Assembly (NCBI GenBank): GCA_024742755.1
Contig: JANSXW010000008.1
Span: 17,315-81,314, forward strand
Direction: 5' to 3'
DNA length: 64,000 nt
DNA from: a bacterium
GTDB taxonomy: Bacteria; Bacteroidota; Bacteroidia; Chitinophagales; Saprospiraceae
How positions within the stretch are numbered: the first letter of the stretch is position 1; the number at the start of each line of letters is the position of its first letter. Of this stretch, positions 54,401-62,877 are shown in pieces. The notes below the pieces were generated by a model, which worked only from the letters and a program-made list of their open reading frames with translations, did no database searches and was not told the origin of the DNA. The translations under genes were made by a program, and so were the position numbers.

Positions 54401-55642
54401 CTACTGCAAGGGCACAATTCTTGGTGATTGGCGGTAGGCACCAGCACGGCTCAGATTTTTTTCGTAGTAATCCAATTGTCTCATGGCTTCTGATTTGGAA
54501 TGGACAGGTGAGCCGATTTGAATAGTCCATAGTGGTTCTGTCGCCCCGGTACAAGGCAGCCATAGTGGCTGGGATTCAGCCAGTTGGAGACCATTTAGCT
54601 TAGTAGCGCGTTGGCTGGCCTCATGATAGGATTGAAACTGCCCTTCGAGGATTAGGTAGCCCTGCGTGGGCAGCGTGCAGGTGGTATCGGCTGTAATTGT
54701 GGGGGGAGCAGGAGTGGTCTCCCTGGAACTGCTTTCAGGTGCCGGTGCGTCTTGTTGGGTTACGGAAGGCACTGTCTCATAGGTGACTACACTGGGCAGA
54801 TGACGCCGGCTTTGTTTTTGGGTACCCAATATCAGTAAGGCAACTGTAAAAATCAGGCTAACGAATAGTATGATTCTGAAGTAGTATTTTTTCTGGGCCG
54901 GTGTTTTACGAAGCCACCATACCGGCCGGTGCTGCCTGGATTGGATATGCTGGGCAATGCTACTTTCTTCCAGGTACTTTTTCAGGATTTGTTTTCCGGA
55001 GCCGTTGTGGTATTTGGGTCCGACCCACTCTTCGATTTGCCAGCCTTTATCAGGGCGAATTAAGATTAAGCCGGCACCTTCCTGCCCGCAGGCAAGGATG
55101 ACCTGCTTTAGTTTATCCCTCGAGTGGATGCGGCTGTCATAAGCAAACGCGAGCCAGCGCTCATTGGCAGGATAATTGGCCAGCTGCTGCAGGGCTCTGA
55201 TGCGTTGAGTGAAAAAGAGTTTCTTTTGCTTCAGCATTTCGTACAAAATAGAAGCAAAAACAGCGGTTGTGCCCAGATGTGCGACATACCAAAGGGGCTC
55301 CAGCAGCATAGGGCTCCACAATCTAAAGAGCAGTACGGAGGCTAGTAATCCGAGCAGGAAAGAGGCTGCAAATGCAATTCTGCGGGCCCGGCTGTAGTCA
55401 ATAGATTTATTGAGGTCGCCTTTGCCCAGATCGCGTTTAACTTCCAGGGAAACGGTAATGATTTTGGAGGGTCTTTGGTGAAAAACGATCAAACCATCAG
55501 CCCGGTAAGCTCTATTCTGAGTAAAGGCTTCTGATCCTGCATAAACCTTACCATTACTACTTCGGCTTTCATAGTACCGTTTTAGGTAATTGATGGCCTG
55601 TTCCTGAACAAAAGCCTCTGAAAAGCTCAACTGTGGGGTCAT
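54401..55642 (-). CDS. Membrane PD-(D/E)XK protein with SPOR-like C-terminus
   Basis: A 413-residue protein of unusual build. N-terminal nuclease-like core: Asp49 (YRADGLIVF), Glu67-x-Lys69 (VSLEVKRDLGKG). Two membrane helices (about 89-107 and 116-134), a second soluble domain (about 150-230), a third helix (about 255-273), then a linker rich in Pro/Ser/Thr and a C-terminal SPOR-like region (about 330-413; YLILEGQFQSYHEASQRATK, WTIQIGSPVHSKSEA). SPOR domains bind denuded peptidoglycan, so the last part would be periplasmic and the nuclease cytoplasmic. No described family recognised; placed directly beside hsdM. Confidence 0.65.
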   Translation of the reverse strand: MTPQLSFSEAFVQEQAINYLKRYYESRSSNGKVYAGSEAFTQNRAYRADGLIVFHQRPSKIITVSLEVKRDLGKGDLNKSIDYSRARRIAFAASFLLGLLASVLLFRLWSPMLLEPLWYVAHLGTTAVFASILYEMLKQKKLFFTQRIRALQQLANYPANERWLAFAYDSRIHSRDKLKQVILACGQEGAGLILIRPDKGWQIEEWVGPKYHNGSGKQILKKYLEESSIAQHIQSRQHRPVWWLRKTPAQKKYYFRIILFVSLIFTVALLILGTQKQSRRHLPSVVTYETVPSVTQQDAPAPESSSRETTPAPPTITADTTCTLPTQGYLILEGQFQSYHEASQRATKLNGLQLAESQPLWLPCTGATEPLWTIQIGSPVHSKSEAMRQLDYYEKNLSRAGAYRQSPRIVPLQ

Positions 55643-55712
55643 AGTTTTGGAGGGTGTTTGAACCGTAAATATAAAAAAGCAACTGCCAGCACACTGCCGG
55701 CAGCCGCAGAAA

Positions 55713-55733
55713 TTTGCGTGTTACATACGCAAA
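55713..55733 (-). terminator. Inverted repeat after DUF6694 gene
   Basis: TTTGCGT-gttacat-ACGCAAA is a perfect 7-bp inverted repeat 2 bp beyond the DUF6694 stop. It may end that transcript; no T-tract is clear. Confidence 0.35.
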
Positions 55734-55735
55734 GG

Positions 55736-56548
55736 TTACTGTTGGAATTCGGGGTAGCTTTCGAGCAGCGTTTCCAGTCGTTCTGCTTCATCCGTGCCAA
55801 AAATCAGGGCAGAATGGAGTTCTTCGCCATCAGGACCGTCCAGTCGTAGAACTTCCACTGTGAGAATAGCGTCTTTGGGCGCATCCACCGTTCCCCAATC
55901 TGAGAACTGATTTGGGGCCAGTTTCCAGGTGGTACTTTCTCCGGGCTCCAGTCCACCAGATATTTGGTAATTGAAGTCGTCGGTGAGCCAGGGCACAGAG
56001 CGGTTGGGGCTGGCGAGTGTGCCTTTAAAGTAGGCCCGGGAGATCGCGGACGGGGTGCCGTTTTTTACGGTCAGTTCAATGATTGGTTCGAGGGAGCCGA
56101 AGTAATCTTTACGTTTGTAGTATTTGGATTGCGTCACCTCAAAAGCCTGTAATTGCTTTTTTTGCGTTTCGGCATCCCGCTTTTTCTGGTAGAGCTCTTC
56201 CATCTCCAGGCGGGCTTGTTCTTTCTTTTTGCGTTCCTGTTCCGCTTTAATGGCCTCGCCTTTGGCAATGATCTCCGTGGCAGTCAGCCCATCCAATGCT
56301 TCGGTGAAGTCGCCCAGGATGTTTTCCCCCCCTTTTTCTCCCTGTAGGAGGTCGGCAAAGCTTAAACCATCCATGGCGATGAGTTGCAGGGCTTCTTCAA
56401 AGGCCGCTTTGTCCTCATCGGTAAGCCCATCCTTTATTTTTTTGACAGATGCCTGGAAGTTTTCCTCGCTGGAGCCATCAATGGCAGGGGTACAGGAGGC
56501 TGTCAGCAGCAGGGAGAACAGCGCAAAGGCAGAGTAAATGATACGCAT
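55736..56548 (-). CDS. DUF6694 family lipoprotein
   Basis: A 270-residue lipoprotein: signal with lipobox LTASC (Cys19), then IKDGLTDEDKAAFEEALQLIAM, the helical start of DUF6694, a Lys/Glu-rich coiled segment (about 100-130), and a beta-rich C-terminal half. Function unknown; periplasmic side of a membrane. Begins 45 residues after a clean start and stands alone between the SPOR-like gene and the WYL regulator. Confidence 0.75.
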   Translation of the reverse strand: MRIIYSAFALFSLLLTASCTPAIDGSSEENFQASVKKIKDGLTDEDKAAFEEALQLIAMDGLSFADLLQGEKGGENILGDFTEALDGLTATEIIAKGEAIKAEQERKKKEQARLEMEELYQKKRDAETQKKQLQAFEVTQSKYYKRKDYFGSLEPIIELTVKNGTPSAISRAYFKGTLASPNRSVPWLTDDFNYQISGGLEPGESTTWKLAPNQFSDWGTVDAPKDAILTVEVLRLDGPDGEELHSALIFGTDEAERLETLLESYPEFQQ

Positions 56549-56681
56549 ATCTTTTTGTTTTTCAGCAAACCTAGCCCGGCCCCGCGTACTCTACCTACGC
56601 AGGCCATCCCTGTCTGCAAAAAAAATTGTAGTATTGGCTTAAAGAAAAGCGATTCCCGTTTTGCGCAAGACCCTGGGCAGC

Positions 56682-56749
56682 GTGCCTTTAGGTACGTTGC
56701 ATGGGTAAAAAAAGAAGGATGCTTTGGAAAGTCCGTGCCGTAGGTACGG
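56682..56749. promoter_or_regulatory. Paired GTGCC-N-GGTAC sites upstream of WYL gene
   Basis: GTGCC-tttaGGTACG (56682-56696) and GTGCC-gtaGGTACG (56735-56748) are two similar imperfect palindromes 53 bp apart; the second includes CCGTA-gg-TACGG. They lie in the 307-bp gap between the divergent DUF6694 and WYL genes. Candidate autoregulatory sites. Confidence 0.4.
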
Positions 56750-56811
56750 AACGTGTTTTCGAAAAAGAAGACTGATTCCAAAAGAGACAATCAGGGATAC
56801 CGGGCATGCGC

Positions 56812-56819
56812 TACGTTTG
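56812..56819 (+). promoter_or_regulatory. Putative -7 box for WYL regulator
   Basis: TACGTTTG matches TAnnTTTG; ATG 56856 is 37 bp downstream. The GTGCC/GGTAC sites lie upstream of it. Confidence 0.4.
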
Positions 56820-56855
56820 CACTAAACGGAGAATTCTGCTCAAACGACACCAAAT

Positions 56856-57887
56856 ATGGCAACCAATCGGCACGCAATGATCCGCTACCGGACAATCGAC
56901 CGGTGCCTGAGCCGCCGCAACAAGCGCTACTGGACCTGGCAGGAGCTGGCCAAAGCCTGCGGGGAGGAACTGCGGGAGTACGAAAGCGAAGACCGGGCTG
57001 CACCTGCCCGGGATACGATCAAGACTGATATCCGCAACATGCGCAGTGGCGTTCTGGGGTATCAGGCGCCCATCCGGTGGTATCCAGGGGAAGGAGGGTA
57101 TGCGTACAGCGACCCGGCTTTTTCCATCACACAAATGCCCCTGAGCACTACAGATGTGGAAGCCTTGCGCGAAGCCATGAGTTTGTTGCGGCAGTTCCGG
57201 GGATTCCCGCAGGTGCAGGGCGTGGAGCAGGTGATTGCGAAAGTCTCGGAGGCCCTGCGGGTGCGGCCGGCATCGGAGCGCACTGTACTGCAGCTGGAAG
57301 ACAATATGGTCGGGCAGGGGCTGGAATGGCTCGATTTGCTGTACCGGGCCTGCCGGGATCAGCACTGCCTTTTGCTGGACTATCGCCCGTTTAAGGTGCC
57401 GGAGGGGTATAAGTTCCGGCGCATTGTGAGCCCCCACCTGGTCAAGGAGTACAACAACCGCTGGTTTCTGTTTGCGCATGACCACGAGGCACACTGCATC
57501 CGGACCTGTGCCTTTGACCGCATCCGTCAGGCGGAAGTATACCTGCTGGCGGACTTCGTGGATGACCCTGCTTTTCAGCCCCGGCAGTTTTTTGAGTCGG
57601 TCATCGGGGTTTCGGTCCCCACCGGCCGTCAACCAGAGCAGGTTCTCCTCAAAGCCAATCCGGAGCGGGCCCGGTACATTGAGACCAAGCCGCTGCATCC
57701 GTCTCAGCATGTGCAGGAGCGTATGGCTGATGGGAGCGTAGTCTTTGCTTATCGTCTTTTGCACAACGTTGAACTGGAGCAGCAACTCCTGTCCTTTGGT
57801 GAAACAGTGGAGGTCTTGTCCCCTCCGGTCCTAAGAGAAGCTCTTGGCAGGCGGGCAGCGGCATTGTGCCGGCAGTACCTGAAATAG
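56856..57887 (+). CDS. WYL-domain transcriptional regulator
   Basis: A 343-residue regulator: N-terminal winged helix with RYRTIDRCLSRRNKRYWTWQELAKAC (about 10-35), then a WYL domain (around 160-230; ACRDQHCLLLDYRPF, SPHLVKEYNNRWFLFAHDH) and WCX-like C-terminus. WYL proteins sense nucleic acids or nucleotides and often control defence islands. It lies 2 kb from hsdM and upstream sites suggest autoregulation. Converges with the sialidase gene (20 bp apart). Confidence 0.83.
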   Translation: MATNRHAMIRYRTIDRCLSRRNKRYWTWQELAKACGEELREYESEDRAAPARDTIKTDIRNMRSGVLGYQAPIRWYPGEGGYAYSDPAFSITQMPLSTTDVEALREAMSLLRQFRGFPQVQGVEQVIAKVSEALRVRPASERTVLQLEDNMVGQGLEWLDLLYRACRDQHCLLLDYRPFKVPEGYKFRRIVSPHLVKEYNNRWFLFAHDHEAHCIRTCAFDRIRQAEVYLLADFVDDPAFQPRQFFESVIGVSVPTGRQPEQVLLKANPERARYIETKPLHPSQHVQERMADGSVVFAYRLLHNVELEQQLLSFGETVEVLSPPVLREALGRRAAALCRQYLK

Positions 57888-57907
57888 AGCGGTCTGCAAA
57901 GCCAGGC

Positions 57908-59176
57908 CTATTCCTCAGCCGCCCACCGGTCTACCTCCTCCATCTTAAACCGGATACTCAAAATAAAAGGCGCTTCCCCCTCCTCCCAGTGCCCGTAGGT
58001 GGTGGCTACGATGGTGCCGTCCGGCAGGCACTCCAGGGCAGGGTAGGCGCAGTCCGCTCCTTTCGTATTGTCTTTCAACCGGATTCGGTATTGCCCTTCA
58101 CGGCCCTGCGCCAGGTCTTCGTAGGTGCCTATCCAGGCCACCCAGTCGCCGGTAGTGGGGCTGGCGGGGCCGGCCTGTGCCTGCAATTGCACGGTATCGC
58201 AGTTTTGGCATTCGGCTTTCAGCGCCTGATAGCGCCAGTAAGCGGGGGCGGTATCGCGGAAGGAAATCAGCAGCCGCCCATCGGGGGTATAAATGGCCTG
58301 ATGGCGGTCGCCGGTGAGGCTGTTGGGCAGGGCGCGGGGGCGGGTCCAGGTTTGGCCTTCGTCATTCGAAAACATGATCTGACTGTTCATCCGGCGGCTG
58401 TTTTCCCGCAGCAGCATGGCGATCTGCCGCCCATCCGGTGAGCGGATGAGCCCGGGCTCGCAGAGATGGAGGAAACGGGATTGCACTACGGCTTCCGGCT
58501 CGCTCCACGTCAGCCCGCCATCGTAGGAAAAGGTTTTGTAAAGCGTGAATGCCGCCTGATTGTTGGCCCTTTCGGATGCAGGCTCATCGGCTCTGCCCCG
58601 GTGGCTGATGTAGCGCCCGTCGTCGTGGAAGACCGCCATGTAGTGGCCCTTGCCGGAACGTAAGGGGACGAGGTCGCCCATGACGACGATGCCGCCCCAG
58701 TCGCCCAGGGGTTGCAGTTCGGTCCAGGTGTTGCCCTGGTCTTCGGAATAAGCCATACGGGCCGGGTAGAGCCCCGAAAAGAGCAGCAGGCGCCGGGTGC
58801 CATCGGGCCCTTCGGCCGGGTAGAGGGTGGGCACTTCCAGCGAACTTTCCCAGCTTGCGGGCACGGGCAGGCGCCCGCTCCAGGTTTGGCCGCCATCATC
58901 GCTGCGTTTCAGGACGATAGGCCCGCGGCCGTGCCCCTTGGGATAGGTGCAGTACAGGGTTTGCCCGTCTTCAAGAAGGTGGGTCGTCGGGTGGCCCAGA
59001 TAAACGCCTGTTTCCAGGTCTACGGTTACCTGCCGGCTGCTCATCGTATCCAGGTCAATAAAAGGCAGGCTGTGGTAATCGGTGGAGAAACCGCTGAGGT
59101 CGATGCCCTTGTTGGCCACTTGCGCTGTTGCCAGCAATGGAAGCACGCTCAGCCCGAAAAGAAAACTACGGAACAT
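57908..59176 (-). CDS. Sialidase-fold (BNR-repeat) secreted hydrolase
   Basis: A 422-residue secreted protein: signal peptide (1-18, ...LLATAQ), a six-bladed propeller with Asp-box motifs SDDGGQTW, SEDQGNTW, SYDGGLTW and SNDEGQTW. It resembles exo-sialidase/BNR-repeat glycosidases; arginine-triad residues cannot be confirmed, so the substrate could be another sugar acid. No sorting domain, so periplasmic. Monocistronic or co-transcribed with nothing evident. Confidence 0.8.
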   Translation of the reverse strand: MFRSFLFGLSVLPLLATAQVANKGIDLSGFSTDYHSLPFIDLDTMSSRQVTVDLETGVYLGHPTTHLLEDGQTLYCTYPKGHGRGPIVLKRSDDGGQTWSGRLPVPASWESSLEVPTLYPAEGPDGTRRLLLFSGLYPARMAYSEDQGNTWTELQPLGDWGGIVVMGDLVPLRSGKGHYMAVFHDDGRYISHRGRADEPASERANNQAAFTLYKTFSYDGGLTWSEPEAVVQSRFLHLCEPGLIRSPDGRQIAMLLRENSRRMNSQIMFSNDEGQTWTRPRALPNSLTGDRHQAIYTPDGRLLISFRDTAPAYWRYQALKAECQNCDTVQLQAQAGPASPTTGDWVAWIGTYEDLAQGREGQYRIRLKDNTKGADCAYPALECLPDGTIVATTYGHWEEGEAPFILSIRFKMEEVDRWAAEE

Positions 59177-59206
59177 TCGTTTTTTCAGAAAGGTACGAAA
59201 AGTGGA

Positions 59207-59563
59207 TTATTGTCTGACCAAAACCAGCGTTTCCGGCGTGCCCGCCCGGTTCATCAGCATCCGAAGAGTATCCGTACCGGAAAGAGCCACCTCGACCATT
59301 TTTTCAGCCTGCCCTTCGGCATGGGTGTACAGCTTGTTGCCTTCCACGCGGTAGGCCCCCGCTTCTTCCTGTGTGCCGAAAGCTCCGGTATAGGTGCCGG
59401 CAGGCTCAAATGAGAATGTGACCTGACTGGCATCGCGGTCAGACGTTGCTCCGTTCACAATCCAGCTGACGCCCTGCCAGTCTCCGGTAATTTGGGCATC
59501 GCTGCCGTTATCCGTGCAGGCAAAGAGGAACAAAAGGGGCATAAGCAAAGGCAGGTATTTCAT
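59207..59563 (-). CDS. Lipocalin-like lipoprotein
   Basis: A 118-residue lipoprotein with lipobox LFAC (MKYLPLLMPLLFLFACTDNG) and a short beta-barrel-like domain (ITGDWQGVSWIVNG, YTGAFGTQEEAGAYRVEGN). It fits the lipocalin-like families found in Bacteroidota; ligand unknown. ATG 59563 begins the signal; a longer frame from 59659 has no support. It is 30 bp upstream of the sialidase gene and may be co-transcribed. Confidence 0.7.
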   Translation of the reverse strand: MKYLPLLMPLLFLFACTDNGSDAQITGDWQGVSWIVNGATSDRDASQVTFSFEPAGTYTGAFGTQEEAGAYRVEGNKLYTHAEGQAEKMVEVALSGTDTLRMLMNRAGTPETLVLVRQ

Positions 59564-59905
59564 AATGGATCGGTATGTGATTAAGTGATCGAATAATATG
59601 GAGTAAGTTAGCAAAGAATTCCTGCTTTTGCAGTGAATACCCATTAGTGGGAATATCAATTTCCTTATCCTTCCTGACTCAGGCAGCGATGGAGGAAAGC
59701 CCTGCTGTCACATCGCGGCTCCAAAGTCGCCACCTGACTCGGGAATGGGATTCGGTACCCCGCCTCCCTACCATTAGGTATTTTTTGGTCAATCTCACTA
59801 TCTGGATGTAGTCTAAATAAAACTTTTCTCACTTTTGTATTGTCAATACGCATAAAGCAACACCGTCTTCGTGCATTCGACAGCGGTGCTCACAAATAAA
59901 AGGCT
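59564..59905 (+). promoter_or_regulatory. 342-bp regulatory region before iron-linked gene
   Basis: No gene. Contains a TTAGGTAT site within TACC-ATTA-GGTA (59769-59781), followed by a T-rich -7-like sequence; a half-site-like TCTAAATAAA near 59812; and the palindrome GTATTG-T-CAATAC (59837-59849), 57-69 bp before ATG 59906. I considered a cobalamin riboswitch around 59680-59760 and rejected it. Confidence 0.4.
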
Positions 59906-60244
59906 ATGGACAAAGGAATAGGATACAGCTCCCTGATCACTCATTTCATAGAAGCGCAGTACGAAGAAGAGCGGGCTGCAGAAGCCACGCACCTTCCGGA
60001 GCAACTCATGCCTGAATTCGCCACCATCCAAACCGAGGTCGTGGAGCGCAGCGGCAAGTTTGTGGTCAATCTGATCTACACAAGCATTGAAGACCCTGCG
60101 GTCCTGCTGCGGGTGCCGGTGCGGGTCTGCCGCAACCGCAAGATTGCAGAGATCATTGCCTCCTACAAATGCCGCTTGTGTGCCTGCGATCAGTGTGTCC
60201 CTCTGAAAGTATCGATGGAGGATTTCGATTTTGCGGAGAATTAA
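59906..60244 (+). CDS. Cys-rich protein upstream of feoAB
   Basis: A 112-residue protein without recognised family. Its C-terminal part has Cys75, Cys89, Cys92, Cys94 and Cys97 (YKCRLCACDQCVPL), a dense thiol cluster that could bind an Fe-S cluster or zinc. The N-terminus is acidic and helical. ATG 59906 has AAAGG a few bases upstream. It lies about 170 bp before feoA with shared TTAGGTAT sites, so a role in iron handling, as a FeoC-like accessory or sensor, is inferred. Confidence 0.6.
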   Translation: MDKGIGYSSLITHFIEAQYEEERAAEATHLPEQLMPEFATIQTEVVERSGKFVVNLIYTSIEDPAVLLRVPVRVCRNRKIAEIIASYKCRLCACDQCVPLKVSMEDFDFAEN

Positions 60245-60273
60245 GCCTGCATAGCACCAAAAAGGAAAGGAAA

Positions 60274-60318
60274 ATACCTAGCATTAGGTATAAAAAACGG
60301 CCCGATTAGGTATTTTTG
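60274..60318 (+). promoter_or_regulatory. TTAGGTAT operators and -7 box before feoA
   Basis: ATACCTA-GCAT-TAGGTAT (60274-60291) is a perfect 7-bp palindrome. A second TTAGGTAT (60306-60313) overlaps the -7 match TATTTTTG (60311-60318). A third copy is at 59774. The layout suits repression of feoAB by a metal-responsive regulator, which is not encoded in the window. Confidence 0.55.
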
Positions 60319-60416
60319 GGCTTCAAGTGACAATAATCACTTCCTGTGCTGATCCCGCCCTTTAATTTGGTGTTACTTTTGTGTTCTATTATTTGGATTA
60401 AATAAAAAGAAAGGGC

Positions 60417-60656
60417 GTGGTAGCAACAGTAGGGCAGCAAAACGAACTCAACCAAGCCAAGCCGGGCTTGAAGGGCGAGGTTTCTCACTTCTCCAACGAA
60501 CGGATTGGCAGCAAGCTCATGGCGATGGGCGTATTGCCGGGCAGCCAAATTGAATACATCCGCAAAGCGCCTTTCGGCGGTGGCTGCTACGTTAAGGTGG
60601 ATAATGTATTGCTGGGACTACGCAAGGCAGAGGCAGCGAGTATTGTGTTGAAGTAA
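60417..60656 (+). CDS. feoA: FeoA ferrous iron transport protein
   Basis: A 79-residue SH3-like FeoA: FSNERIGSKLMAMGVLPGS and LLGLRKAEAASI mark the family. It supports FeoB at the cytoplasmic face. Start GTG 60417 has AAAGAAAGGG just upstream; no ATG in frame gives a better start. Seventeen bp before feoB, certainly co-transcribed. Regulated presumably by the TTAGGTAT sites upstream. Confidence 0.9.
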   Translation: MVATVGQQNELNQAKPGLKGEVSHFSNERIGSKLMAMGVLPGSQIEYIRKAPFGGGCYVKVDNVLLGLRKAEAASIVLK

Positions 60657-60673
60657 TCCGGTATCCCTTTCCA

Positions 60674-62794
60674 ATGACAAAGACTTTCACTATCGCCCTG
60701 TTGGGAAACCCCAACTGCGGCAAATCATCACTCTTTAATCAGCTGACCGGCCTGCGGCAAAAAGTGGGCAACTTCCCGGGCGTGACCGTCGATAAAAAAG
60801 TCGGTAAGCTTGCGCTTGGGAACAGGCAGGAGGTCAGTATCATTGATTTCCCGGGGACTTACAGTTTTTATCCTACTTCCATCGATGAGCGCATCGTGGT
60901 GCAGTCCCTTTCCAATCCGAACGACGAGAATTATCCGGATGCCGTGGTCTACGTGGCGGACGTGACCAAGCTGGAGAAGCACTTGCTGTTGCTCACTCAG
61001 CTGCGGGACCTGGGTCTGCCGCTTATTTTAGCCCTCAATATGGCCGATGTAGCCGGGCAGCAGGGGCTGGAAGTGTCTACCGAACTATTGCGCAAACAGC
61101 TGGGCGTCCCCGTGGTGATGCTTAGCGGGCGTACGGGTGCAGGTGTGGACGATTTGAAGCGCCTGCTGGAAGAAATGATTGAGCAGCCGGGCGCTTATGC
61201 CGCTACTGCTCCCTTTTTCAGCATGAGCGGGCAGGAGAAGGCAGTGGCGGATGCTGCCAAAGCTATTGTACCGGGCGCCAACACCTATCAGGGGCTTTTG
61301 ATTGCGCACCACTACGAGTGGCTGCCCTTTTTATCGGAGGCGCAGCGGGCCCTGCTGAAGGATACAAGCGAAGAACATGGATTTGTATCCCTCAGCTCAC
61401 AGGTTGGGGAGACGATGCAGCGCTTTGACCGGTTTACGCCGACAGTCAGGTCGGCACTCAAGTCCAAAGAAAGCAACGAAAAGGGCATCACCGAACGCCT
61501 TGATACCATACTGACGCATCGCTTTTTCGGCCCGCTCATCTTTTTTGGGCTGATGCTGCTGGTTTTTCAGGCCATTTTTGCCTGGGCAGGCACGCCTATG
61601 GAGTGGATTGAGACCTTCTTCACCTTTGTGGGCGATCAGGTGCGGGAAATTTTGCCTGCAGGCTGGTTTACCGACCTGCTGACGGACGGCATCATCGCCG
61701 GGCTGGGCGGGGTGCTGGTTTTTATCCCGCAGATCACCATCCTGTTTTTGCTCATCGCCATACTGGAAGAGGTGGGCTATATGGCCCGGGCTGCGTTCAT
61801 GTTTGATCAGGTCATGCAATCCTTTGGGCTGAACGGCCGGAGTATTGTCGCGCTGGTATCGGGTGGCGCCTGTGCCATTCCTGCCATCATGAGCACCCGC
61901 ACGATTGGCAACTGGAAGGAGCGGCTGATTACGATTTTAGTTACGCCATTTATCAGTTGCTCCGCCCGGATCCCCGTCTACACCGTGCTGGTCGGGTTTG
62001 TTGTGCCTCCCAGGACGGTGCTTGGCATTTTCAATATGCAGGGGCTGGCATTCATGGGCTTGTACCTGCTGGGTATTGTGAGCGCCCTGGGGGCGGCTTA
62101 CATTTTCAAGCTCATCCTCAAGACCCGCGAACAGAGCTTTCTTATGCTCGAACTGCCCGAGTACCGGGTGCCTGTAGCCCGCAATGTAGGGCTGACCGTG
62201 TGGGAAAAGGTGCAGTCCTTTGTGGTGGAAGCCGGTAAGATCATCCTGGGCGTTTCCATTATTCTCTGGTTCCTGGCCAGCTATGGCCCTCCCGGTGAAA
62301 TGGCTGCTGCCGAAGCGGAAGCCCTGTCTGCTGCACAACAGCTTCAACTCGATGAAACCGAAACCGACAACCTGATCGCTTCCCGCAAAATCGAAGCCTC
62401 CTTTGCCGGGCATATTGGCAAAGCGGTGGAGCCGGTCATCCGGCCATTGGGCTATGACTGGAAAATCGGCATCGCGCTCATCACTTCCTTTGCTGCCCGC
62501 GAAGTCTTTGTGGGCACGATGGCTACCATCTACAGCATTGGGTCGGCCGATGATGAGTTTACGGTCCGGGAGCGGATGGCGCAGGAACGGAACCCGCTCA
62601 CGGGCGAGCCAGTCTATAATCTGGCCACGGCACTATCCCTGCTGCTGTTTTACGTATTTGCCATGCAGTGCATGAGCACGGTGGCGGTCGTCAAGCGGGA
62701 GACCAAAAGCTGGAAGTGGCCGGCGATTCAGTTTGCATTTATGACCGGGCTGGCCTACCTGAGCGGCCTGCTGGCCTATCAGCTGTTGAGCTAA
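60674..62794 (+). CDS. feoB: FeoB ferrous iron transporter
   Basis: A 706-residue Fe2+ transporter. N-terminal G domain with G1 GNPNCGKSS (11-19), G3 DFPGTYS and G4 NMAD; then a helical GDI-like part and a polytopic membrane domain with the Cys-containing Gate motifs (GGACAIPAIMSTRT, FISCSARIPVY). It imports ferrous iron across the inner membrane, driven or gated by nucleotide hydrolysis. The loop after residue ~545 is rich in Ala/Glu. Full length for the family. Confidence 0.95.
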   Translation: MTKTFTIALLGNPNCGKSSLFNQLTGLRQKVGNFPGVTVDKKVGKLALGNRQEVSIIDFPGTYSFYPTSIDERIVVQSLSNPNDENYPDAVVYVADVTKLEKHLLLLTQLRDLGLPLILALNMADVAGQQGLEVSTELLRKQLGVPVVMLSGRTGAGVDDLKRLLEEMIEQPGAYAATAPFFSMSGQEKAVADAAKAIVPGANTYQGLLIAHHYEWLPFLSEAQRALLKDTSEEHGFVSLSSQVGETMQRFDRFTPTVRSALKSKESNEKGITERLDTILTHRFFGPLIFFGLMLLVFQAIFAWAGTPMEWIETFFTFVGDQVREILPAGWFTDLLTDGIIAGLGGVLVFIPQITILFLLIAILEEVGYMARAAFMFDQVMQSFGLNGRSIVALVSGGACAIPAIMSTRTIGNWKERLITILVTPFISCSARIPVYTVLVGFVVPPRTVLGIFNMQGLAFMGLYLLGIVSALGAAYIFKLILKTREQSFLMLELPEYRVPVARNVGLTVWEKVQSFVVEAGKIILGVSIILWFLASYGPPGEMAAAEAEALSAAQQLQLDETETDNLIASRKIEASFAGHIGKAVEPVIRPLGYDWKIGIALITSFAAREVFVGTMATIYSIGSADDEFTVRERMAQERNPLTGEPVYNLATALSLLLFYVFAMQCMSTVAVVKRETKSWKWPAIQFAFMTGLAYLSGLLAYQLLS

Positions 62795-62877
62795 AGCGAA
62801 ATTACTGCGTGCAGTGGGCTGTTGAAGTTGCTCCAACGGGGGGTTATCCTTAACTTGCTGCTCTAAATCCACTTCCT

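Noticed and set aside
59660..59780. Cobalamin-type riboswitch between lipocalin and Cys-rich genes
   Set aside because: Some GC-rich complementary blocks are present, but the conserved cobalamin core could not be found on either strand.
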